Assembly (NCBI GenBank): GCA_037447655.1
Contig: JBBHKE010003420.1
Coordinates: 62,001 to 126,000 of the forward strand
DNA from: Zygnema cylindricum
Lineage: Eukaryota; Streptophyta; Zygnematophyceae; Zygnematales; Zygnemataceae
DNA: 64,000 bases
Direction: 5' to 3'
How positions within the stretch are numbered: the first letter of the stretch is position 1; every line of letters starts with the position of its first letter. Positions 56,067-64,000 of this stretch are shown here, piece after piece. A model generated the notes under the pieces. It was not told where the DNA came from and searched no databases. It saw nothing but the letters and a program-made list of their open reading frames with translations. A program made the position numbers and the translations under genes.

Positions 56067-59000
56067 TCATTCTGTATTACAAAGACGAGAAAACCCAAAA
56101 AAAAAAAGAAACAGGTTAAAATGCTATTGAAAAAAAAAATGCAAACCTCCCAATACATAGATAAATAATGAGAGATGGGAAGAGATTGGGAGAGAGGGAG
56201 GTAAAGAGATAGATAGAGAGAGAGTGAGAAGAGGAGGCAGGAATCAGGGGAGAGGGCATCGTGGGAGAGATGTTGATAGAGGCGGGAGAGGGGGAGGGAG
56301 GGGGAGGGGGAAAGGAAAGAGTCCGGATCAGAACCAAGGACAGAGGAGACAGAGAAAGAGAAAAGTCAGGATCGTCTCGGACTTCGGATCCGTCCGATCA
56401 GAAAATCAAAAAAGATACAACAACCCTGGAACAAAATTTAAAAGGCATAAAAGCTTAGGAAATACGTTTTGTATAATTCAGATAGAAAGAGGTGGAGAGA
56501 GGGGGAGAGAGAGGAAGGGGATTTGCCAGGGAGAGTGGGAAGAAATTGAGGGGAGATAAATTAGTTACACAGGCGGGGGAGGAAGAGTGAAAAGGGGAGA
56601 GAGCTAGTGAGGGAGAGAGACTTTCGTCGTCTTCAAGAGTTTCTCTGTCGTCCATCGTTCTCCGTCCTGGAAACACATGAAATAGTATTTACCAAAAAGA
56701 TAAAAAAAATAAAAAGAAACAAAACAGTACAACACTATTTATTTGTAAACATTTTGCTTTCGATGAAGTTCAATATCTATATTTGAAATCATCGTAGCAT
56801 CTCGATTCAAACTTTAAGAATGAAATGCAAACAAACTGTTCATTCAGTTTTCCTTGATTCTGTTCCCTTCCATTTTTCCCAACAAATAGATTTTCAAAAC
56901 ATCATAACCCCCAAAAACATGAAATAAATTCCCCAAAAAAGCTCCCAAAAAAAAGTCGACCACCTCTGACAAAAAAAAACAGCAGCAACTTCGATAGCGA
57001 ATCGTGGGCAAACTCCCAAGACCTTTCTAACACTCCCCAAAATAACTGCCCCAAAACCTCAAAAAATACTCCCGAATAACCTTCGGAAACCTCCCCAAAA
57101 CTCCCAAAAAATCAGCCATTCTCGAAACCTCCCGAAAACCCGCTCTACAAACGCTTTCCCATATAAAGCATAATCTCACCAGATTCACGCCTACCAGATC
57201 TAGTATTAGTGTCGGCGCGGTCACATGTATGACATCCAAAACTCTCTCCGATACCCTCTCCGAAACCCTCCCCCAAACCCTCCCCAAAACCCTCACCCCA
57301 AACCCTCCCCGAAACTCTCCCCGAAACCCGCTGAACTAACCTCCCGCATAAAACATATCCTCACCAGATCCCCGCCTACCAGATCCGCTGTCGCTGTTGA
57401 CGCGTTGGCAAGTCGGGCATGCGGAGGAGCAACTTCCGGCCATGCGGTAGGGGCGGCGCGATGGGCAGCGGCGGGATCGCTCTGGGCACAGAGGAGACGC
57501 GCGCACACAGGGGATGGAGAGAGGGAGAGGGGGACAGAAGGGGGAACACAGGTGGGCACAGAGGAGAGGAGGGGAGAGGAAACAGGGGAGAGGGGGAGAG
57601 GGAATGAGCGAGAGAGACTTCCAGCATATTCACAAGTTTTAATCAGATGCAAAACCACAAAAACAACGAACAAAACAAAAAAAAAATCAACAATTTCCAC
57701 GGGAATTGTGGACAAACTCCCAAAACTTCCTAGATTTCCCGAAAACTTGTGCCTCAAAAAAAAAAAAAAAAAACCTCGCCAATAACTTTCGCATAGTCCT
57801 CCAAAAACCTCCCAAAAACTCCCGATAACTCCCGATATCCTCCTCCGAAACCTCAAAAACTTCCGAAAACCCCTTCCCAACACCCTTCACAAAACCATCC
57901 CCAAAAGCCGCCGCAAAACATCCCAAAAGCTTATCCTCACCAACTCTGGTATTGTCGGTGCGTTCGCAAGTCGGACAGCGGCGGAAGCACTGATTTTGCG
58001 AAAGGTAGGGCTGATCCGATGGGCAGCGGGCAGTGGTCCGAAGGGCTGGGCTCAGAGAAATATGCGAATATAAGGGAGAGTAAAGGGGAGGGAGGTGGAG
58101 GGCGAAGGGGAGCGAGAGCGGGTGAGAGGGAGAAGGGGAGAGAATTCAGGGATGGCTAAAAGGGTAAAAGGGGTAAACGGGGGGGGGGGGGGAGGGGGAG
58201 AGGGGGAGAGAGGGAGAGGGCAAGACTGGGATACGGGGAGACGAGGAGACGTGGAGAGGGTGAGTGTGGGAGAGGGGGAGAGAGAGAGAGGAGGAAAGAG
58301 GGAAGAGGGGGAGATGGGGGGAGAAGGGAGGCGAAAAAAAGTGAGATTGAGAGGAGAGAGTGGAGAGAGAGGAGAGGAAGAGGGAGAGTGCGAGAAGGAG
58401 AGAGGTATACCTCTCCCGTCTTCAAGAATAATCCTGTCCTCCTCCAATGTTTTCCGTCCTGGCAACACATAAAATATGTTGAACAAAAAACGGGTTTACA
58501 AGTAAATACAGATTGATAGAGGGGAGAAGCAACGAGAAAACGGGAGAAATAGAGAGTAGAGAGGGGAGAAAGGAAGGATGGACGGAAGGAGGGAGAAAAG
58601 TTGGGAAGGAAAAGGGGAAAGAGGGAGGGTTGGATGGGAAGGAGGGAGAGACGAGGGGGAGAGAGACAGTAAAAAGGGATAAAATGAAAAAAAAAGCAAA
58701 AAACACAGACAAATTCGTGTTTTATACTCACAATGATTCACGTTCCAATGTGGTGTATTCAAGTTGTTAAAAAAATTGTAGTTGGATTTTGGATTAAGAG
58801 GGGTCGGTTTGCTCTTTGGTTGAACAAGGGATAAAAAAAAAATCAAACAAATTCGTTAAGTAAAACACAAGACAAATTCGTGTCTTTATAGTTGTTAATG
58901 GCCGCTGGTCCACAATTCATGACAGCGCCCACTAATTCATGATTATTCACACTCGTTTATTTCAATCTACAAATGATATCAATCGACAATTTCATAGTAA

Positions 59001-59862
59001 CATATACCATTTAACAAATTATTGAAATTGATTTTATAATGTGTGCTTTTATATTTTTGCTTGATGTTCTAAGAATTTCAAAGGAGTTGTGACTCAAAAG
59101 GAGTCAAAAGGGAATGAAGGCTGGACGAAGTTCCTTTCTAATAGGGGATTTTTTTTGCAATAATTGAGGATTCAAGTGTGATAATTGCAAATCATTTTGT
59201 TCTTTTTTTCTTTGTTGTGAGAAGGATTGGGTATTACCACGTTCGTCGTTGAGAAGATTCTGCCCAGTTGCGCCTAAGAAATCCAAAAGAGGAAAGATGG
59301 AGAAAAGAATACGGAACATGGAACATGGAACACATAGAAATAGAAAGAGCAATGTTAAGGTTTTTAAACAAATAAAACACAGAAAGACGTGTTAACTGCA
59401 GAAAAAGAGCCTTGTTCATTTTGTTGTAACAAAAATTCAAGTGGGACCAATGGCCCTTGTCCAATTTCATATATTAAAAATAAAAAAGATAATTACGAGG
59501 GCTGAAGAAATAATATTCTTTACATTTGTTAAAAAATTGTCCAGCTATTACATTAACGTTCTTACAAAATTCTAACAGTCCATGTAAAACCGATCCACCA
59601 CGGAACATTAAATTCTCACCAATCATGAGTATAGCATGATACCCAATGGACGCAAAGGCACAGCAGTCCATAAACAACAAAATGAATAGAATGGAAAAAC
59701 AATAATTAATAGCTCCTTACAAAAAAACGTACCGATATCGCCGAAAAGTTCATTTTTCATTTCCACACTTTCTAATTCAGCCAAACCCAACGGAGCCATA
59801 GAAGCCAACAACATTGAGCTCCAGAAAACGGCCGAAAGAGTAAAAACAGATAAATTCGCCAT
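56067..59862 (-). CDS. Locus D: secreted micro-exon Cys-module precursor, apparently intact
   Basis: Exons on the minus strand: 59862-59733 (signal peptide MANLSVFTLSAVFWSSML...GLAE), 59273-59238 (or from 59282 with the ancestral acceptor), 58458-58411 (GRKTLEEDRIILEDGR), 58045-57941 (Cys module CPSDQPYLSQNQCFRRCPTC), 57481-57365 (Cys module CPSRRPYRMAGSCSSACPTC), 56666-56622 (RRTMDDRETLEDDE) and 56071 down to the stop at 56069-56067. Internal exons keep phase 1-1; total 486 or 495 nt, 161 or 164 residues. The usual acceptor of exon 2 (TTTCAG) reads TTTTGG here; a new TTCTTAG nine bases further in keeps the frame. Between the last Cys exon and the acidic exon a partial Cys-exon copy remains at about 57180-57235. 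No premature stop. Function unknown; secretion likely. Confidence 0.65.
56160..56600 (-). repeat. Pyrimidine-rich intron segment of locus D (last intron)
   Basis: GAGAGAGGGAG-rich on the plus strand, so CT-rich in the transcript. It holds GGATCCGTCCGATCAGAAAA-type unique sequence at 56340-56460 where a second acidic exon would be expected; none is readable. Confidence 0.6.
57175..57240 (-). pseudogene. Partial Cys-exon relic in locus D
   Basis: The reverse complement reads ...TGTGACCGCGCCGACACTAA...AGATCTGGTAGGCGTGAATCTG followed by GTGAGATT. It aligns with the end of exon 57481-57365, including the donor. The 5' part with the first three Cys codons is missing. Confidence 0.5.
58080..58400 (-). 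repeat. Polypyrimidine tract before the first Cys exon of locus D
   Basis: Purine-only stretches such as GGGAGAGGGGGAGAGAGGG and a G12 run near 58180 on the plus strand. The transcript is CT-rich, as in loci A-C. A further tract at 58510-58690 lies in the preceding intron. Confidence 0.8.
58700..59230 (-). other. Locus D intron 2, AT-rich part
   Basis: AT-rich. Contains a duplicated ACACA(A)GACAAATTCGTGT motif at about 58700 and 58868. A similar AT-rich block (AATTGATATCATTTTTGG, CTATTAATTACTGTGA) occurs in locus E near 62830-62930. Confidence 0.45.
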
Positions 59863-59996
59863 GGTTGCTTTCCTTTTCACCAATCAAATTTAATCGTCAA
59901 CAATTTTCTTTCAAATATGGTCTTCATATCTTGCCTTCAGTTTTTTCTATCCCTCTCCACCACCACAATGATATCATCTAAACCATTTCCTCCACG

Positions 59997-60003
59997 TTTT
60001 ATA
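59997..60003 (-). promoter_or_regulatory. TATA box of locus D
   Basis: Minus strand CACGTATAAAACGTGG, 135 bp before the start codon, followed by the leader ATGATATCATTGTGGTGGTGGAGAGGG. Confidence 0.7.
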
Positions 60004-60099
60004 CGTGTAAAGACAAAAGAAATGATGTGGGAAAAGCCATAGACCTTCCCACTCTTCCACCAATTTTCTAGGATAAAAGTCAACGGAGAGTTGACCAGC

Positions 60100-60300
60100 T
60101 TAGAAACGGCTCATGCACGGAGACCTTCTTGTGATTATAATCGTTAATCGGACGGCTGATTAGCACTTGATGGCCGTCAATTAAATCGGCCAGCCTAGCA
60201 ATTGTGCGATACAGCCTGCATTGCGTAGCCCCTGTGTATGTTCCATGTGGATGTCTTTGCTCGATTGAACGGTCTGACATTGTACATGTCCAAACAACTG
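60100..60300 (-). repeat. Upstream module of locus D
   Basis: The reverse complement has TCGAGCAAAGACATC, CGCAATTGCTAGGCTGGCCGATTT-like sequence and CGTCCGATTAACGATTATAATC, an inverted and diverged copy of the family module. It faces the copy of locus E. Confidence 0.6.
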
Positions 60301-60436
60301 AAGATTTAATCGAACGGATCTTGCAAGCACAATCTTGTTTGGCTGAGCGTGAAAATTCACGCCAAGCTGCGGAGTTAACGTAAGTAGAACTTGCAGTGAA
60401 GGTAATATTTACACCAGGCAGTGGTGCTGCGTAAGG

Positions 60437-61064
60437 CAGAGGTCGCAAAAGTCAACATTTTACATAACCAAACCGACCGTTATTTTTTTTTCAAAATCTG
60501 AGTAAATGACACCCGACCGGGTTATGCCACGCTCCAAAATTTTTAACCGTTAACCGACCGGTGTTTACAAAAATAAAAGTTAACCGAAACTCGATTTCTC
60601 GCGACTAACCGTGGTCGCCCGAAACCCAAAAAATACAAAATTAATTAATGTACGACGTATGAATAAGCCAATAATTACGATTCTTTCGCGTTCCTTAAGA
60701 TTTGCGAAATGAATAGTGTTACTACTGGGTCAGATTTGCGACGCATTGTCGCATTCCCTAAGATTTGCGAAATGAATAGTGTTACTACCGTATCAGATTT
60801 GCAACGCTAATCATGATGTCATGTACTTCCACGATACCAAAGAGTACAAAGTACAATAATGTTGGATTGTATGGATAGTACAAAATTTTCATTATTTTTG
60901 GTTTTTTGGTTAACCGACCGTAACCGACCATTTTTTTTTTCTGGTGAATCAACAGACTGCAACCGCCCGGCCCGCAAAATTTGGCAACGGAATCCGTTCC
61001 GGATTTGGCGGGGGCGGTTGGTTAACGGTCGGTCACGGTTTCGGTTGACCGTTTGCCACCTTAG
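60437..61064. mobile_element. hAT-type MITE (628 bp) with 8-bp target duplication
   Basis: Ends CAGAGGTCGCAAA and TTTGCCACCTTAG form imperfect terminal inverted repeats with the hAT-like CAG/TAG termini. The duplicated target GCGTAAGG flanks it at 60429-60436 and 61065-61072. Interior is rich in AACCGACCG and CGGTCGGTTAAC words, so strong hairpins are possible. No transposase coding. Confidence 0.75.
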
Positions 61065-61194
61065 GCGTAAGGCAAACCTCTTTCCGATATTTTATATGGG
61101 CAGCGATATTGTTGAACGTGTAGCTTCACGAGAACCGATATTTGTCGGTGAACAATCTTTAGATTGTCGAATTTTGTGACATGGACGCTGGGGA

Positions 61195-61685
61195 ATTGTG
61201 CAACCGTAAAAAAAAAACGATTTTTCGCGACTAACCGTGCCCGCCCGTAACCGAAAAAGTACAAAATTAATCAATGTACGACGGAATAAGCCAATAATTA
61301 CGATTTGTCGCGTTCCCTAAGATTTGCGAAATGAATAGTGTACTAATGTGTCAGATTTGCGACGCTTTGTCGCGTTGCCTAAGATTTGCGAAATGAATAT
61401 TGTACTACCGTGTCAGAATTGCGACGCTAATCATGATATCACGTACTTCCACGATGCCAAATAGTACAAAGTACAAGAATGTTGGATTATAGGGACAGTA
61501 CGAAATTTTCATTTTTTTAGGTTTTTTGGTTGACCGACCGTAACCGACCGTTTTTTTTTCCGTGGTGAATCAACCGACCGTAACCGCCCGACCCCCAAAA
61601 TTTGGCAACCGAATCCGTTCCGGATCCGGCGCGGGCGGTTGGTTAACGGTCGGTCACGGTTTCGGTTGACCGTTTGCGACCTCTG
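61195..61685. mobile_element. Second, truncated copy of the same MITE
   Basis: Matches the 3' four-fifths of 60437-61064 (TCGCGACTAACCGTG, AAGATTTGCGAAATGAATAG, TGGTTAACGGTCGGTCACGG) and ends GTTTGCGACCTCTG at 61685. The left end is missing or highly diverged; no target duplication found. Confidence 0.7.
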
Positions 61686-61689
61686 GTGG

Positions 61690-61875
61690 ACATGCAAAAA
61701 GTCAACGGTAAATTCAAGGAAAGTACATTCAAAAGCACAGGATCAACTGCCCACGCCCAAGTTGGGCCATGCAAGTTGAACGGCACGATTGCAAGATTGG
61801 CCGGATTAATCAACGGCAATGAAGTGCTAATCAGACGTCCGACTAAAAATTGCAATCAAAAATTTCATTCCGTTC
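61690..61875 (+). repeat. Upstream module of locus E
   Basis: AAAAGCACAGGATCAACTGCC, GATTGCAAGATTGGCCGGATT, GAAGTGCTAATCAGACGTCC and TTTCATTCC correspond to the module of loci A-D. The truncated MITE sits at its left edge. Confidence 0.6.
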
Positions 61876-61979
61876 CATGAGACGCTTCTAAGCCGGTCAA
61901 CTCTCCGTTGACTTTTATCCAAGAAAATCAGTGGAAAGGTCTTTGACGTTTCCCACATTATTTCTTGTGTATTTTAAGG

Positions 61980-61986
61980 TATAAAA
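61980..61986 (+). promoter_or_regulatory. TATA box of locus E
   Basis: TTAAGGTATAAAACGAAG, about 148 bp before the start codon, with the family leader GATATCATTGTGGTGGCGGAGAGAGGTAG downstream. Confidence 0.7.
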
Positions 61987-62127
61987 CGAAGAAAAAATAT
62001 TTTAGATGATATCATTGTGGTGGCGGAGAGAGGTAGCAAAAAGCGAAGGCAAGATTGAAGATCACATTTGAAAGGAAATTGTTGACGTTTTAAGAATTAA
62101 ATTTTGTTGGTGAATATGAAAGCAAGT

Positions 62128-64000
62128 ATGGCCAATATGTCTGTATTCAAGATTTCGGTCGTTTTGTGGAGTTCAATGTTGTTGGCTTCTATGGCTTCGT
62201 TGGGTTTGGCTGAACCTGAAAATATGGAATTCCAAAATGCACTTTCCAATGATATCGGTACATTTTTTGTAAGCGGTACTTTTCTGTTTATTTTTATTTT
62301 TTTCTATTCTTTATGTTGTCTATTTATTGTCGTGCCTTTTCTTGTACTAGGTATCATGGTCGACTCATTAGTGGTGAGATTTTTGATGTTCTACTTCCAT
62401 GGTGGCATAGAAAAGTTATATATGGACTGTTGGAATTTGGTAACATTTATATATTCTGTTTCCAACTTTCCTCTTTCAGATCCATTAGGCGCAACTGGGC
62501 GACATCTTCTCGAAGACAGCCGTAGTAAAACCCAATGCTTCTCACAACTATAAAAAAGAGCGGAAAGACTCGCAATTATCATGCTCAAAACCAGAACTAG
62601 TGTGGATGTTTTCCCTTAACAGAAAGGAACTTTCTCCTCTTTTTTTCTCTCCCATTTCTTTTTTTATACTTCTCTTTTATTCATTTTTTCCCCTTTTCAC
62701 ATTTCTTCTCTTTTTCCTCTCGAGTTTTTAAATCACGTTTCTTCCAATTTTATTAGGAAAAGCATAAATGCAAAAGTCTATATTATAGCAACATCTATTT
62801 AACAATTGATCTTCCAAAAATTATACATTATTATGAAGTTGTCGATTGATATCATTTTTGGTTTAATTGCTATTAATTACTGTGAAAAATCTTTATTTCA
62901 AGATTATGTGATTGCGGAATTAACGGCTATTAATCAATGTGGGTATCAGATCTCCTCCTAATCCAATCGACGCGCCTCCAAGAGTTGTCCGGTGGGCTGG
63001 GGCTGTCGACGCGGTGATAGACCTGGTCCGAATCAGCTTCTGGGAGCTTTGTGGGCGGGTATTGTGGAGCTTTTTGGGAAGGATTTCAGGGAGATATTTG
63101 GGGCGGGTTTGGGAGCTTTTTAGGAAGGGTTTAAATGAAGTTATTTCTGGAGGGTTATGGGGTGGATTTGTGAGTTTCGAGTAGATTTTTAGTGCTTAAT
63201 GAATTTTTGGGATCTCTTGCGAAATTTTTGCGAGGTTTCTATGATTTTTGTGGAATTTTTCATGGAGGTTTTTGGAAGTTCCTTTTTGGCGAGTTTTTGG
63301 AAGTTTGCCCACAATTAGGGGTGGAAATTGTTGTTGATCTTTTTTCGTCGGAAATTATCGGTTGCTTTAACGAAAAAAAAAAAGGTAAATAAATTTTGTG
63401 TTTTTAAAGGTTATTTTTGGAGTCTGAACTAGATTAAATGTAGAAAATATGAGCACCCGAATATTGGTTTGTTGGAAAAAAAAGGAACAAGAAGAAGTTC
63501 AAACATATATTTTAAATTTCATAGAAAGAAAAATATTTCAAAATAAATAGCAATAAGTTGTTTTAGTTACTTTTTGTTTCTGTTTCTCTTTTTGAATTAA
63601 CATCATTTCATTTTTCCAGGACGAAGGACGATGGAGGAGGACAGCGAAACTCTTGAAGACGGAGGTCTCTCTCCCTCTCTCCCTCCCACACTTCTTTTCG
63701 CCGTTCCTCCGTAGATTTCCCTGTATTTAAAACTATTCAAACTATCCCTAATTTGTCCACAACCCTCTTGCAACTCCATTTCCCCCCCCCCAAACTCACA
63801 AACTTCCTCACTCTCCACCTCTCTAAATCTGGTTTGTCCAGGTCAGGTTTGGTTTAATCTGGTGTCAGATTTTGTACATTTATAATTCAACTACTATTTC
63901 ATAACATTGTTATTATAATTTTTTGCGTGTTAATCGGTATTTGATTCATCTTGCTTCTTGTGTTTCCAGGACGAAAAACAATGGAGGAGGATAGGGAAAT
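62128..64000 (+). CDS. Locus E: fifth family member, 3' end outside the window
   Basis: Exons seen: 62128-62257 (signal peptide MANMSVFKISVVLWSSML...GLAE), 62480-62524 (DPLGATGRHLLEDSR, ending in A rather than G before the donor), 63620-63664 (RRTMEEDSETLEDG) and a further acidic exon starting at 63970 (RKTMEEDRE...) that runs off the window. An extra in-frame ATG at 62116 could lengthen the protein by four residues. A Cys-exon relic lies at about 62950-63020: splice-like borders and similarity to the last Cys exon of locus D remain, but the first Cys codon region reads TAA in the homologous frame. The CT-rich tract is short (62640-62730). It may encode only acidic modules, or Cys modules may follow outside the window. 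Confidence 0.6.
62950..63020 (+). pseudogene. Cys-exon relic in locus E
   Basis: GATCTCCTCCTAATCCAATCGACG aligns with GATCCCGCCGCTGCCCATCG of locus D, and TGATAGACCTGGTCCGAATCAGC matches the donor end of Cys exons (ATAGACCTCGTAAGAATCAGC). The conserved G/T-rich intron start follows. The GT donor is weakened to GTCCGA. Confidence 0.5.

Overview
This is a repeat-rich nuclear segment, most likely from a streptophyte: a charophyte-grade alga or an early-diverging land plant. The evidence is a decayed Ty1/Copia element, a decayed Ty3/Gypsy element carrying a C5-DNA-methyltransferase-like domain and a C-terminal PHD finger, a PIF/Harbinger transposon with its Myb/SANT partner gene, a hAT-type MITE, tRNA-derived SINE-like pieces and GT-AG introns. 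Gypsy elements that have captured a cytosine methyltransferase are known from the charophyte Klebsormidium. The species assignment is inference.

The main finding is a family of five related loci, read from splice sites and aligned by eye. Each is built from a signal-peptide exon, a 45-nt exon, Cys-rich exons of about 105-123 nt, acidic micro-exons of 39-90 nt, and a last exon that supplies only the second half of a split codon followed by a stop. All intact internal exons are symmetric phase 1-1. Cys exons share C-x11-C-x3-C-x2-C and are basic; micro-exons are acidic (RKTMEDRETLED type). Locus A (3.2-7.9 kb, +) and locus D (56.1-59.9 kb, -) read as intact genes of 177 and about 161-164 codons. 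Locus B (12.8-17.3 kb, +) has a frameshift, a premature stop and a mutated TATA box. Locus C (19.4-28.6 kb, +) has lost the signal-peptide exon and is split by a 4.5-kb LTR-like element. Locus E (62.1 kb to the window end, +) is cut by the window edge. Their introns are odd: hundreds of bases of nearly pure CT-rich sequence before Cys exons, and GGGAGG/TTTTGGGG-rich sequence after them. Upstream regions carry a shared module of about 150 bp, tandemly repeated in loci A and C. Loci D and E are head-to-head, and locus A faces a second, orphan promoter.

Layout: 0-2 kb tRNA-like sequence and a Copia relic; 2-10 kb locus A and its 3' flank; 10-18.4 kb unannotated sequence and locus B; 18.4-29.6 kb locus C with its insertions; 29.7-52.4 kb a nest of transposable elements (Copia with a nested solo LTR, an LTR split by an apparently intact 7.1-kb PIF/Harbinger element, and the Gypsy-methyltransferase relic) sitting in the 3' flank of locus C; 52.5-54.8 kb resumed 3' flank and a second Copia relic; 55-64 kb the divergent D/E pair with a hAT MITE between them.

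Working hypothesis: the family encodes secreted precursors in which acidic spacers alternate with cationic four-Cys modules. The arrangement resembles plant antimicrobial-peptide polyproteins such as the Impatiens Ib-AMP precursor, but I do not recognise the Cys module itself. No expression or database evidence was available; all exon calls come from the sequence.
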